A DNA stretch of 64,000 bases from Methanosarcinales archaeon (GCA_905339155.1 CAJPFJ010000003.1:37639-101638); one strand, 5' to 3'; counted from the first letter of the stretch, positions 8,049 to 16,782 are shown. Numbers and translations: made by a program. Notes: generated by a model not told the origin, from the letters alone.

Positions 8049-9662
8049 ATGAACTTTGCAAGTAAAAACGTTGACCATCTTGGCATAGTAGCCGGTGTAT
8101 GCCATGAAATAGGATTGGTCGAAGAAATAGACAAACTGGTAGGAACAAAAGACAAACAAATAGTAACCACAGGCGAAGCTGTTATGGCTATGGTGATAAA
8201 TGCGTTAGGTTTTGTAAATAGGCCGCTTTATCTTTTCCCGGAATTTATGAGAAATAAGCCTACTGAGCTTTTTTTTCGTGAAGAACTAAAACCGGAAGAT
8301 TTCAACGATGACACTATTGGTAGAACTCTAGAAAGATTGTATGAGAATGATCCCACAAAAATTTTCATGCATATTGCCCTTAAGGTGGCCGACACACTTA
8401 GAATTTCGAGAAAGTTTCTCCATTTAGATACAACCACGATGAGTGTACATGGAGAGTATAAATTCGAAGATAACGACCAAGTTCCAATAAAAATAACTCA
8501 CGGCTACTCAAAAGACAAAAGGTTTGATTTGAAACAATTCATCATCTCTCTTATCACCACTTCACAGGCAGATTTTCCATTATGGATGGATGTTTTAAGT
8601 GGTAATTGTTCAGACAAAACGCATTTTCGTGATGTGATAAAAAAGTTCTCAAAAGAACTTTCCAAAGAGAATGAGGAGGCTTATTTTGTCATGGACTCTG
8701 CCATGTACACCGAAGACAATGTAAAAGAAATCTCACCTCTTGTAAAATGGATAAGTAGAGTTCCCGAAACCATTTCAGAGGCTAAAAAGCTAGTAGAAGA
8801 GACAAGCATTGAAGAGATGAGTAAAAGTAGCATCGAGGGCTATAGTTATAGGGGATACACAAATTCGTATGGTGGTGTGGAACAAAAGTGGCTGGTTATT
8901 TTCTCAGAAAAAGGTTATGATCGAGAGATCAAGACTTTAAATAAAAGTATAGAGAAAGAAAGGGAAAACATAGAAACAGGATTGTGGCATTTTATGAATA
9001 CCGAATTCAACTGCCAGGAGGATGGGATTTCTGAACTTAATAATAAGGCAGCGAAGTGGAAGTATCATAAAATTAGTGATGTCAATGTCGAAGAAGTTAA
9101 CAAAACAGGAAAACGGGGAAGACCGAAAAAGGATACACAGGATTTAAAAAAGGTCTATAAAATAAAAGTTGGATTTGAGAAAGATGAGATGAGAATAGGG
9201 CGTGAGAAAAACAAGAAGGGTAAGTTCATTGTCGCTACGAATGACATTAAATTGGATGATAATGAAGCTTTAAAGGAATATAAAGGTCAGCAAAGCGTAG
9301 AAAGAGGTTTTAGATTTTTAAAAGACCCATTATTCTTTGCATCATCGGTATTTTTGAAGAAACCTGAGAGAATTGTAAGTCTGGGAATGGTGATGGTTCT
9401 CAGTTTACTTATCTACTCGGTTGCACAGTTTAAATTGAGAAAAGCTCTGAAAGAATGCGGGGAAACTATTCCTGACCAGAAAGGAAAGCCTACAGCGAAA
9501 CCGACGATGAGGAGGGTATTTCAGATGTTTGAGGGAATTAGCTTATTAATCAAAATTAGAAACGGGGTTCAGAGGATCGCGGGTATGTTGAACCTTAGAG
9601 AAATTCACAGGAAGATATTGGCACTTTTGGGCAAAAGTTATGAAAAAATGTATTTGTGTTAA
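8049..9662 (+). CDS. IS1634-family transposase (IS4 superfamily DDE)
   Basis: A 537-residue transposase. The N-terminus (HLGIVAGVCHEIGLVEEID) matches the DUF4277-like domain of IS1634 enzymes. The catalytic residues are visible as Asp in FLHLDTTTMSVHGEY, Asp in YFVMDSAMYT and Glu in QQSVERGFRFLKDP. The length is normal for the family and the frame intact, so the element may be active. It cuts and pastes the element through its inverted repeats. Confidence 0.92.
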   Translation: MNFASKNVDHLGIVAGVCHEIGLVEEIDKLVGTKDKQIVTTGEAVMAMVINALGFVNRPLYLFPEFMRNKPTELFFREELKPEDFNDDTIGRTLERLYENDPTKIFMHIALKVADTLRISRKFLHLDTTTMSVHGEYKFEDNDQVPIKITHGYSKDKRFDLKQFIISLITTSQADFPLWMDVLSGNCSDKTHFRDVIKKFSKELSKENEEAYFVMDSAMYTEDNVKEISPLVKWISRVPETISEAKKLVEETSIEEMSKSSIEGYSYRGYTNSYGGVEQKWLVIFSEKGYDREIKTLNKSIEKERENIETGLWHFMNTEFNCQEDGISELNNKAAKWKYHKISDVNVEEVNKTGKRGRPKKDTQDLKKVYKIKVGFEKDEMRIGREKNKKGKFIVATNDIKLDDNEALKEYKGQQSVERGFRFLKDPLFFASSVFLKKPERIVSLGMVMVLSLLIYSVAQFKLRKALKECGETIPDQKGKPTAKPTMRRVFQMFEGISLLIKIRNGVQRIAGMLNLREIHRKILALLGKSYEKMYLC

Positions 9663-9666
9663 AAGG

Positions 9667-9683
9667 ATGTGCGGAATGTAGGT
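9667..9683 (-). repeat. Right terminal inverted repeat of the IS1634-type element
   Basis: ATGTGCGGAATGTAGGT, the complement of the left end with one mismatch, followed by the GATG target duplication at 9684-9687. Confidence 0.8.
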
Positions 9684-9721
9684 GATGAAATTAAGAAAAA
9701 CATAAAGGGAAAGTGAGAAAA

Positions 9722-9811
9722 GTGTTAAGACAAACAGAATTCCGTTTATTTTTTCTCATAATACTCCTGTTGATTTTATGGATCGTCATAAAAAGGGTAA
9801 ACTTAAGGTAA
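9722..9811 (+). CDS. 29-residue single-helix membrane miniprotein
   Basis: A GTG start lies 5 bases after the restored stop of the interrupted gene. The product is basic-hydrophobic-basic (VLRQTEFR, then FFLIILLLILWIVIKR). Its tight spacing suggests it was the next cistron after the interrupted gene. The end overlaps the tail of the convergent gene at 9786, where a rearrangement seems to have joined unrelated sequence, so it may be truncated. Confidence 0.35.
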   Translation: MLRQTEFRLFFLIILLLILWIVIKRVNLR

Positions 9812-10154
9812 ATGGCTTGTTCTCAGGAGGCTCCTTAAGAGGGAGGATAAGATGCGCTGTAAATGGCGAACTGGTAGGCAAAGGCTCAATTGGAGTATGG
9901 ATTCCTTCATAATCGGCACAAATAGATGTTGAACTCATTGTTATTCCTAAGACTCTATCGGCTTCATTCCAGCAATATGAGCCGATCCCGGAAACCTGTT
10001 CTTTCCCATCTACTTTAAGGAGAGCAGGTGGCGGCTTTAGTATTTCCATTTGTCGTGGTTGCGTTGAACTGAAATTTATGATCACCAGGATTAAAATCGC
10101 TAATAGAACCGATAGTATCAGTCCTATTATTGCAAATTTGATTTTACTATTCAT
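9786..10154 (-). CDS. Truncated paralogue of the exported protein at 7010-7684
   Basis: The minus-strand protein has a signal anchor (FAIIGLILSVLLAILILVI) and then PPPALLKVDGKEQVSGIGSY, directly comparable with PPPAILKIDGKEQISGIGSY of the 7010 gene. Similarity continues to LILPLKEPPE and then stops, and the frame ends within about ten residues. The paralogue continues for another 130 residues, so this copy is truncated, probably at a junction near 9811. ATG at 10154 chosen; a GTG at 10169 is in frame. Confidence 0.55.
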   Translation of the reverse strand: MNSKIKFAIIGLILSVLLAILILVIINFSSTQPRQMEILKPPPALLKVDGKEQVSGIGSYCWNEADRVLGITMSSTSICADYEGIHTPIEPLPTSSPFTAHLILPLKEPPENKPFTLSLPFL

Positions 10155-10304
10155 TTTTTCTCTATCCACTCTATTAGATGTATTTCAATCATCTATGCAT
10201 TAAACCCATAAAAGATTTTCTTAAACTGTGCATGGATTTATAATTATATTTTTTCCAGGTTATGTGTCATAATCTTTATATTGTCAATAATCATATATTG
10301 ACAT

Positions 10305-10561
10305 ATGTTCCTTCCTTTAAATGACAAGCAGTTTGAGTTCTGGAGGCTGAGGCGCGGCGGTATTCTCAGCATAGACATAGCGCGCCTGTTCAATATCTCC
10401 AAACAGGCTGTTTCAAAGGCGCTCCTCTCTATGGATGACAGTGCTCAATGTATTGAACTGCTGTGGGATTTGCAGATGAAATGAAGCTTAAGCTTGAAAA
10501 AACTGATGATCCAACAAAGCTGGCTGAAGAACTTTTTGAGAAGTTAAGGGGACTGGCATGA
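10305..10561 (+). pseudogene. Helix-turn-helix regulator with internal deletion and frameshift
   Basis: The start reads MFLPLNDKQFEFWRLRRGG and then DIARLFNISKQAVSKAL, a helix-turn-helix common in Methanosarcinales proteins. It then jumps to CIELLWD. A one-base loss after TGGGATT shifts the frame; the continuation (DEMKLKLEKTDDPTKLAEEL, then FEKLRGLA) ends at a TGA overlapping the ATG of the DUF1673 gene. From recollection of the family, about 50 central residues are missing. The overlap with DUF1673 suggests the intact ancestors were one operon. Confidence 0.6.
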
Positions 10562-11058
10562 CGATAAATATAGATTATATCTTAAGAAAAATGATGGGCT
10601 GGTGCCCGAATGCCGGCGCGATAGAAGCGCGAAAATCAGTGCAGTTTGATGACCTGATGGTAAATGCGCCTGGTGGCGGCGGTGAATTAACTCATACTAC
10701 TTCAAGATGGTGGAACAAATATCACAATATTATTTTGATGCAATCGTTGATTATGTCTGGTATAGCCGTCTATTTTTTTATTTTATGGGGAGGATACGAT
10801 TCAGACTATATTCTGAAAGTAATAATCTATGGTATGGGATTAAGCATATCCACTGGAATAGCTGAATGGCAAAGAATGAACAAAGCTGCCGCCGGATATT
10901 TCAAAATGCTTCACGAAACACGAATAAAGAAATTTATTAAGTATCTTTTGATTATATTTACTCTCATTGTGATTAGCACAGGAATTTATGCTTTTATCTT
11001 CACAAAGTTTCAACATGGAGCTTCGTTTTATTCAGTGGATACAGGGGGCAGCAAATGA
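10558..11058 (+). CDS. DUF1673-family membrane protein
   Basis: A 166-residue protein carrying the N-terminal signature MMGWCPNAGAIEARKSVQFD. Two or more transmembrane segments follow (MQSLIMSGIAVYFFILW, then FIKYLLIIFTLIVISTGIY). DUF1673 is a paralogous family expanded in Methanosarcina; its function is unknown. The start overlaps the stop of the decayed helix-turn-helix gene. A second family member follows at 11405. The 270 bases between the two hold only short fragments, one of them a hydrophobic stretch (GLIGGLLGFIIFVIVW). Confidence 0.75.
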   Translation: MTINIDYILRKMMGWCPNAGAIEARKSVQFDDLMVNAPGGGGELTHTTSRWWNKYHNIILMQSLIMSGIAVYFFILWGGYDSDYILKVIIYGMGLSISTGIAEWQRMNKAAAGYFKMLHETRIKKFIKYLLIIFTLIVISTGIYAFIFTKFQHGASFYSVDTGGSK

Positions 11059-11404
11059 TTCCTATAAAACAATTATTGAAGGGATGTAGCCGCCGGCCTG
11101 ATTGGTGGATTGTTGGGTTTTATCATATTTGTTATCGTATGGAAAGTCATACTTAGGAATAATTAGCCAAAAATCGCATTTGCAGTTATTAGCGTGGTAA
11201 AAAACGGGATATTTGGTCACGTTTCTGACAAAATTAACACAGGAGGAAATACATGATTAAAAGAACAGGAATGGAGGAGATGGCAATAAATGAATCAGAC
11301 TAAGCAGGAAATCCTGATGGCTATGAGTGGTTTTTCTTAGGGACTTTATTGATACATCTTTGGAAGAAGGAAGATGGACGACAAAATGGAGTCGGGTGAT
11401 TAAA

Positions 11405-12010
11405 TTGTCAGTGAACATCGTAGATAAAGTAAAAAAATTGATGGGCTGGTGCCCCAAATCAAGCTCATATGAGAGCAGAAAAACAATCAGATTCGATGAT
11501 CCGACAATAGATAAACCAGATGGAGGGAGGGAGTTTACATATACGGCATCCGGCTGGTGGAACCAGTATCGCAATCGCAGGCTGTTAACTTCAATTATGG
11601 CTACTCTTTTTTCTGTTAGTTTGTTTTTCGAAGGAGGGATAAATAAATTCGAGATTTACTTTGCAGGAATTTTGGTGGGGATTCTTGTGGGAATCTTAGA
11701 ATGGCGGACAGGAGTGAGGGCAATAGATAAACTGGCGCTAGAGGGGGCTGTGAAATATTCTTATAAAGACGTGATTGCTATCGTTTTCATCATTATTTTA
11801 TGTCCAATATTATTCTGGTACTCAATGTATGTCCTTGGAAAGGAAGAGACACTGGCTTTTACATCCGGATTTTTATTTCTCATATGGATAAAATATTTTG
11901 AAATCAAATACTGGGAAAAGAAAAACTGTAAAAGATTAGTTGTGCAAAAACATCGATTTTTTACAGTACCTTTTTCAAAAAGAGGTAATTTGCATGATCA
12001 CTACACCTGA
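11405..12010 (+). CDS. DUF1673-family membrane protein, second copy
   Basis: It shares the MGWCPKSSSYESRKTIRFDD signature and the layout of the 10558 gene: a soluble N-terminal 60 residues with G-G-R-E-F-T-Y near position 50, then four or so hydrophobic segments. I chose the TTG at 11405, which has GGTGAT seven bases upstream; a GTG at 11411 is also possible. The 3' end overlaps the next small gene by 17 bases. The two copies are diverged, so this is an old duplication. Confidence 0.7.
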   Translation: MSVNIVDKVKKLMGWCPKSSSYESRKTIRFDDPTIDKPDGGREFTYTASGWWNQYRNRRLLTSIMATLFSVSLFFEGGINKFEIYFAGILVGILVGILEWRTGVRAIDKLALEGAVKYSYKDVIAIVFIIILCPILFWYSMYVLGKEETLAFTSGFLFLIWIKYFEIKYWEKKNCKRLVVQKHRFFTVPFSKRGNLHDHYT

Positions 12011-12170
12011 TTACACAATTGGATGGGGGACGCTTGCTTTGATTAATGCCGGGATCGCCCAGGGGAAGAACAGAAGCGGATTTAACTGGTTCCTCATTTC
12101 AATATTTCTTGGCCCGATTGCCACTTTAATCCTTGTTGCCTTTGGTGATAAAAAGAAAAGGTCAGTATAA
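11994..12170 (+). CDS. Small two-helix membrane protein (58 aa)
   Basis: The ATG at 11994 follows GAGGT at 11982-11986. The product has a hydrophobic N-terminal stretch, a polar turn (AQGKNRSGFNW) and a second helix (FLISIFLGPIATLILVAF) with a basic tail. Such SGFNWFL-x-GP miniproteins occur in many archaea and bacteria without known function. It overlaps the DUF1673 gene and is probably co-transcribed. Confidence 0.55.
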   Translation: MITTPDYTIGWGTLALINAGIAQGKNRSGFNWFLISIFLGPIATLILVAFGDKKKRSV

Positions 12171-12190
12171 ACGGCGCCGAGGGTAAAATC

Positions 12191-12307
12191 ATGTCCGGGT
12201 TTGGAGAGACCAAAATGCTCACATGGAACATCGGGACTCTTGATCTGATGCTTTCATGCCCATTGAGCAAGGAAGAGATGATAAAAATAGCGGGGTCAAT
12301 AAAGTGA
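12191..12307 (+). pseudogene. C-terminal remnant of a DUF4367 protein
   Basis: The short frame ends in LSKEEMIKIAGSIK, matching LGKEEMIKMARSVK at the end of the 3962-4597 protein, and its LTWNIGTLDLMLS matches LGWKIGNLSLSIRS. The rest of the gene is missing. The stop lies inside a hairpin terminator, as in the intact paralogue. Confidence 0.65.
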
Positions 12308-12318
12308 CCCCGCTTTTA
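12289..12318 (+). terminator. Hairpin terminator overlapping the DUF4367 remnant stop codon
   Basis: AGCGGGGTCA (12289-12298) pairs perfectly with TGACCCCGCT (12305-12314) around a 6-base loop and is followed by TTTTAT. The 3' arm starts with the TGA stop. It also separates this unit from the convergent gene at 12325. Confidence 0.7.
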
Positions 12319-12324
12319 TGGAAA

Positions 12325-12927
12325 TTAAAAAGGGCCGGTTTTAAAATTTTTGGAAATCCACCGCACAGCCAGGATTGAAGTTATTAAAAAGACCAATGTG
12401 ATTATGATGAAAAAGAACTTTATGGATGATTCAGAAACGTCAAACGGATTATCCGGATGCATGATTCTTTCCGCTCGTATCATCAAAAACCACACAGACA
12501 GGGCAAGCCCTATTCCAAGAAAAGAAATCATTTTAGGATTATCTGAGGCAGAAGATATAAAATAAATGCCTATCGATATAAAAGAAATAATAATCGTAGC
12601 CTGAAGCCGTGGTTCACTCCAGAAGATCCCGCCCCACGCAAGCTGTGATGCTATATTACCTGCAATGGTAGCCGCGATCCAGAAAATCATAGCTGTTATT
12701 TCGATAGCAAAGAGCAAAGAAAAGCCTGAACTTTTCCTGAAAAGCGATATTAGACTTACAATACCAACAATAGTAAACAAAAAGAAACCTGCGCCTATCA
12801 AAGCCCCATGAAGGTATACTAATTTTAACACCGGGCCTAACTCCTTATCTTCAGGGGATAGTAATACTAATACGATTCCAACGATGAGTGATAGTATTAC
12901 ACTTACTGGCAACTTTTTTGGGTTCAT
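12325..12927 (-). CDS. CcmC-like six-helix membrane protein
   Basis: A 200-residue protein with about six transmembrane helices. The block LAWGGIFWSEPRLQATII resembles the tryptophan-containing WGxxWxWxxR signature of heme-handling CcmC proteins, preceded by LVYLHGALIGAG. A role in heme export or cytochrome c maturation is inferred and moderate at best. It lies 36 bases downstream of the FAD oxidoreductase gene. A CcmF/CcsA gene elsewhere in the window (27722) would fit such a pathway. Confidence 0.5.
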   Translation of the reverse strand: MNPKKLPVSVILSLIVGIVLVLLSPEDKELGPVLKLVYLHGALIGAGFFLFTIVGIVSLISLFRKSSGFSLLFAIEITAMIFWIAATIAGNIASQLAWGGIFWSEPRLQATIIISFISIGIYFISSASDNPKMISFLGIGLALSVWFLMIRAERIMHPDNPFDVSESSIKFFFIIITLVFLITSILAVRWISKNFKTGPF

Positions 12928-12963
12928 AATAAATTGTGCATCTTGATGAGCTAATAAGGATTA

Positions 12964-14346
12964 TCAATATCCTCTATGTTTCAAAACTTTTATCAATTTC
13001 ACCACAGAGTAGGCAGCCCTGGTCACCCCCATGCTCCGGTCATCAGCATCTGTCCCGACTATATAAAGATTTTCGATTGGTGTCTGTGTATCTGCAATAA
13101 ATCCATTTATTGACACAGCAGCTTTTTCCGGTGTAGTTACCTGGTAATGTATCATATCTATATGCTTACCAATACCGGGATACACACGCAAAATGGTGTC
13201 ATAAGCATCGCCTTTTTCAGATTCCGGATCATTGTTTTCATCTATAGAAAACATAAATCCAACCAGTTTTTTACCGCCGGGCGCAAAGTTCCTGTTGTAA
13301 TTGCTAATTGGCATTGCCCAGAAAGCCTTTTTCTTGAACCATACCTCACCCCCTACATAGTTGAATTCATCGAATTCATTACTCAGTCCAAGCCAAATTG
13401 TTAAAGTCCTTGATTGTTTGACATTATTCAAATCTGAAACATAGCCTGCCGGCAAATCTTTAATGTATTGGGGCATATCCTTAACAAAAGCTGAATAAAT
13501 AATCGAGTCCGCATAATATGAATCTTCTCCTGTTGTGACTCCCTTTGCGGTATAATCTTCCACGATAATTTCTTTTACAGCAGTATTTGTTTTAATCTCC
13601 ACAGTTTCTGGCAGGGAATATAATATAGCATTTACAATGGCTTTCAGACCATCCCGCGGATAAAACTGATTATAGCTTACTTTCTTATTATTTAATAATC
13701 TGCTGACATAAGATAACTTCTTAGCTTCCTCATACAGATTGTAATATTTATTATTCTCATGGGCCATGTCTTTTTGAATGCTCTCTTCAACAAATCCGCT
13801 ACCAACAAACATCCTCTGGACAGAGGTCTCTTTCATTGCTCTCCCGGATAAGAAATAACAAAATGTATCTGTAAAGTCAGCCGTGTCGGATGAAAGATTA
13901 TCCCACGGAAGGCATTCATAAACAGATGTCTTTGAGAGATCTGTACCAAACTGCCACATTATCAACATTTTTGTCAATGCCTGTGCAATTATAAGGCGGT
14001 CTTTTTTCGGCAGTATATCCATTGTCAGATAACCGCCAAGGTCAGTAGGCACTTTCTTCAAACCGTTCTCTGTACGAATAAAATACTCTCCATAATCCAA
14101 AAAAACCGGAATATAATCGAAATAATTATCCATTAAATAAGTTAACGGCCCACCCTTGCGCAACTGGGTTATAGCATGTGGACCGGTATCTACCTGATAA
14201 CCATCAACAACATAGCTGTTACAATTGTTACCAAGATTTTTGTTTCTCTCAAGAACAAGTACCTTTTTCCCGGCCTTCGATAATACCAGGGCAGATAATA
14301 ATCCGCTAATACCCCCGCCTATTACGATCGAATCATACTTTTTCAT
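12964..14346 (-). CDS. Phytoene-desaturase-like FAD-dependent oxidoreductase
   Basis: A 460-residue flavoprotein with the N-terminal FAD-binding motif SIVIGGGISGLLSALVLS and the basic-acidic end of strand two (VLVLERN). A C-terminal FAD motif (LYIVGTDADDRSMGVTRAA) completes it. This fold and length match carotenoid/retinol desaturase-saturase enzymes (CrtI/RetSat type); the substrate is unknown. I chose ATG 14346, ten bases after GGAGAG; ATG 14364 is in frame. The divergent gene at 14349 may share its promoter. Confidence 0.75.
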   Translation of the reverse strand: MKKYDSIVIGGGISGLLSALVLSKAGKKVLVLERNKNLGNNCNSYVVDGYQVDTGPHAITQLRKGGPLTYLMDNYFDYIPVFLDYGEYFIRTENGLKKVPTDLGGYLTMDILPKKDRLIIAQALTKMLIMWQFGTDLSKTSVYECLPWDNLSSDTADFTDTFCYFLSGRAMKETSVQRMFVGSGFVEESIQKDMAHENNKYYNLYEEAKKLSYVSRLLNNKKVSYNQFYPRDGLKAIVNAILYSLPETVEIKTNTAVKEIIVEDYTAKGVTTGEDSYYADSIIYSAFVKDMPQYIKDLPAGYVSDLNNVKQSRTLTIWLGLSNEFDEFNYVGGEVWFKKKAFWAMPISNYNRNFAPGGKKLVGFMFSIDENNDPESEKGDAYDTILRVYPGIGKHIDMIHYQVTTPEKAAVSINGFIADTQTPIENLYIVGTDADDRSMGVTRAAYSVVKLIKVLKHRGY

Positions 14347-14348
14347 GC

Positions 14349-14732
14349 TTGGTAATCTCTCCATTTTACATCATTATAACAATTTATGTATTAAGTTATT
14401 TCCACCCCATAATCATGGTTATTCTGGTATTTGCTTTGTTGGCTTTTATTGGAATAAAATTTACAATTTTGGGTGCGTTTCTCGCAGGCGTTTATCTGTC
14501 AAACGGTATTGCTCATTTCAGCTATGGGTTTTTCGATTTTGATAAAATTACCCCAAAGCGGCTTTTTGGAGAAGAGAGGATAATTCATTCGATCTGGGGT
14601 ATAAGCAATTTCATTTTCTCTGCGATATTGGTTTATTTCTCCAATTTTGAAGCAAATTGGTTTGCTTTTATTATCGGTTTTTTAATAGCATTTCTGCTTT
14701 TGCTGCAGGTAGCAAAGAAATCTTATATTTAA
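14349..14732 (+). CDS. Small polytopic membrane protein
   Basis: Up to 127 residues with about four hydrophobic segments and the conserved-looking polar block AHFSYGFFDFDKITPKRLF. The true start may be the ATG at 14415, since the upstream part overlaps the start of the divergent FAD gene. Its head-to-head position suggests a functional link with that enzyme. The family is not recognised. Confidence 0.5.
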   Translation: MVISPFYIIITIYVLSYFHPIIMVILVFALLAFIGIKFTILGAFLAGVYLSNGIAHFSYGFFDFDKITPKRLFGEERIIHSIWGISNFIFSAILVYFSNFEANWFAFIIGFLIAFLLLLQVAKKSYI

Positions 14733-15871
14733 GATTTGTGCATCAATCCTTTTAATAATCGCTTTCCGATATAGGATGTTTTCAGCTTTACGGCGCCATT
14801 CCTGCAAAGTTCATGGCAACAGTAGCACTTGGTGCACTTAGCCTGGTCAATATATGGATGCGGCTCCAGAGTAATCGCGCAGGCAGGGCAGCTGTTGAAA
14901 CATATTCTGCATTTTTTGCATTCATCTTCTGAAATCTCAACTCTGGAAAGGTTCTCCACGTTCTTAAACATAAACTTCATTAAAAATTCCGGTAATTTAT
15001 ACGGCAGATGTCTGGATTTTTTAAAATCGAGCATTACGTCATTGATTTTTTCTCCGGTAACCTCAATTATATCAAGCTCTCCAACACCAAGCCCCCGCTC
15101 ATTAGCAAATCGTGTTGCCATAATATCCTTATGTGAAAAACCAATGACCTCTGAAGCTACAGCATCCAGAGCCACGCAGTCCGCACCCGATATAATAACT
15201 TTTGAATCAACAGGAGTTCCATTCGTTGCTCCTTCTCCTTCCATGCCAACTATGCCGTCCATCACCGCAAGCTTCGGCTTAAGCGCAGAGTAAATATCAA
15301 CAACAGCATGGCTCAGGCTCTCCTCGGTCGGTGCAAGCCTGTGTATCGCTGCTTTGCCAGAGCCGGGGATTACGCCGAAAAAATTTTTTACTGCGCCGGT
15401 ATATTTCGTCAGCATATGAGTTTTCATTTTTGGTAAAGAAACAAGCACATCGCAATCGATTGCAGGTTTTGCAATATTGATAGTTGTTAAGACCCTGCCG
15501 TCAACTTTTACAGGATAAGTGCCTGTTGATTCAAAGTTAATGAGTTTACCTCCAGCCTCTTGCGTGGCTTTCTTAATTCCTGACAATTCAAGCGACTGCG
15601 TAGTATAACCGTATGCTCCTGAGCTATCCCCCACCCAAGGAATCCCGCCAGCCTCTTTCACGATCTCAACCATCGCACTCACGACAGCAGGATGCGTGGT
15701 CGCTGCACGCTCAGGAGGAAAACCAACTATAACGTTCACCTTGAGCAGCACGCTATCTCCGGGTTTTATGAATTTTTCAGTTCCTCCTATCAGTTCAAGA
15801 CTTTTGAGAATGGCACTTTTGACCATCGGGCGCTCATAGTCTTCACATTTTACAATCGAAACTTTTGTCAT
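14729..15871 (-). CDS. DUF362 protein with two C-terminal [4Fe-4S] motifs
   Basis: A 380-residue protein. DUF362 occupies roughly residues 1-300 (VLLKVNVIVGFPPERAATTH, PKMKTHMLTKYTGAVKNFFG). A bacterial-type ferredoxin domain follows with CKKCRICFNSCPACAI and CTKCYCCHELCRNGAV, eight cysteines for two clusters. The domain occurs widely in anaerobes; its reaction is not settled. Start chosen at ATG 15871 because GGAGG lies directly upstream. It is convergent with the 14349 gene and 38 bases downstream of the MBL gene, probably co-transcribed. Confidence 0.85.
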   Translation of the reverse strand: MTKVSIVKCEDYERPMVKSAILKSLELIGGTEKFIKPGDSVLLKVNVIVGFPPERAATTHPAVVSAMVEIVKEAGGIPWVGDSSGAYGYTTQSLELSGIKKATQEAGGKLINFESTGTYPVKVDGRVLTTINIAKPAIDCDVLVSLPKMKTHMLTKYTGAVKNFFGVIPGSGKAAIHRLAPTEESLSHAVVDIYSALKPKLAVMDGIVGMEGEGATNGTPVDSKVIISGADCVALDAVASEVIGFSHKDIMATRFANERGLGVGELDIIEVTGEKINDVMLDFKKSRHLPYKLPEFLMKFMFKNVENLSRVEISEDECKKCRICFNSCPACAITLEPHPYIDQAKCTKCYCCHELCRNGAVKLKTSYIGKRLLKGLMHKS

Positions 15872-15909
15872 TATTTCCTCCTGCATTATTGATATTGTAA
15901 CTATCCATG

Positions 15910-16782
15910 TCATCTGAAAAGGTATTTTTCACCGTTTTCTAAAACATGAATTCTTTCTTTTAAACTGCCATTATCAACCAGTTTAATCAATACATCCTTC
16001 GGTTCATCTATGCCGTCATATGCTATCCTGAATGAGCCCCAATGGATCGGAATCATTTCTTTTGCTCCAAACATTGTCATCGCTTGAATGGCATCATCCG
16101 GGCCCATATGATGGTTTTTCATAAACCAGCGGGGACGATAGGCTCCAATAGGCAGCAGCGCTACATCAATTTGAGAATAGTTCCCGATTTCTTTTAACTC
16201 GTCGAACAACCCGGTATCCCCAGCGAAATAAACAGTTTTCTCGCCCTGTATGATATAACTCAAAGCCTTAGGAAAATCAGCAAAGGCGGAATTGCGAGAT
16301 CCGCTATGCTTTGCCGGAGCAGCGGTGATTTTGATGCCGTTTATAGCTATTTTGTTCCAAATATTCATTTCCCGCACATCTGTAAAGCCCCAGTCGCGCA
16401 AGATATCTCCGTTTCCTTCTGAAATCAACACAGGCGTTTCTTTCGGAAGCTGTTCCATTGTCCACCTGTCTAAGTGATCACGGTGGGCATGCGATATTAG
16501 AATTGCGCCAATCTTTGGCAGTTTCTCGATCTGTATTCCCGGTTCTCGTGAGCGGTGAACAATAACCGTCCAATTGTTGAAGTTCGGGTCGGTCAGGATG
16601 TTTGTACCGTTGAGATGAATTAGTGCGGTGGAGTGACCGATGAATATGATTGAGTTCTCACCTTCCTTGAAAGCCGGAGTTGTGGAAGAGTCGGAGATTG
16701 ACTGAGTTCTGGGAAAAGCGCCCAGCGTTAAGAGCGCAAGGACTGAAAGCGCGTACAGAAGTTTTATTTTAAAGTTTGTCAT
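15910..16782 (-). CDS. MBL-fold metal-dependent hydrolase (NAPE-PLD/UlaG-like)
   Basis: A 290-residue protein with a signal peptide (LLYALSVLALLTLGAF). The metallo-beta-lactamase core has FIGHSTALIHLNG, the metal ligands in SHAHRDHLD, VYFAGDTGLFDEL and the late His in PIHWGSFRIA. The profile fits the UlaG/N-acyl-phosphatidylethanolamine phospholipase D-like branch. Export makes an extracytoplasmic or membrane-surface substrate likely. ATG 16782 overlaps the CPBP gene by 14 bases. Confidence 0.8.
   Translation of the reverse strand: MTNFKIKLLYALSVLALLTLGAFPRTQSISDSSTTPAFKEGENSIIFIGHSTALIHLNGTNILTDPNFNNWTVIVHRSREPGIQIEKLPKIGAILISHAHRDHLDRWTMEQLPKETPVLISEGNGDILRDWGFTDVREMNIWNKIAINGIKITAAPAKHSGSRNSAFADFPKALSYIIQGEKTVYFAGDTGLFDELKEIGNYSQIDVALLPIGAYRPRWFMKNHHMGPDDAIQAMTMFGAKEMIPIHWGSFRIAYDGIDEPKDVLIKLVDNGSLKERIHVLENGEKYLFR

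Larger units (their letters stand above)
7979..9683 (+). mobile_element. Complete IS1634-type insertion sequence
   Basis: A 1.7-kb element bounded by 16-17-bp inverted repeats with one mismatch (left CCTATATTCCGCACAT, right the complement of CCTACATTCCGCACAT). It is flanked by GATG on both sides (7975-7978 and 9684-9687) and contains one intact transposase gene. The host reading frame is restored by excising the element with one GATG, which confirms the ends. Confidence 0.85.
7708..9716 (+). pseudogene. Small membrane protein gene interrupted by an IS1634-type element
   Basis: The 5' part (7708-7978) encodes two hydrophobic helices and a coiled-coil tail ending IENKVD. The element then begins, and the hybrid frame runs on to a stop at 8013. 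If the element and one GATG copy are removed, the frame continues at 9688 as DEIKKNIKGK-stop, ending at 9716. The intact product would be about 101 residues. The reconstruction is direct from the sequence, so the insertion is recent. Function is unknown. Confidence 0.75.
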
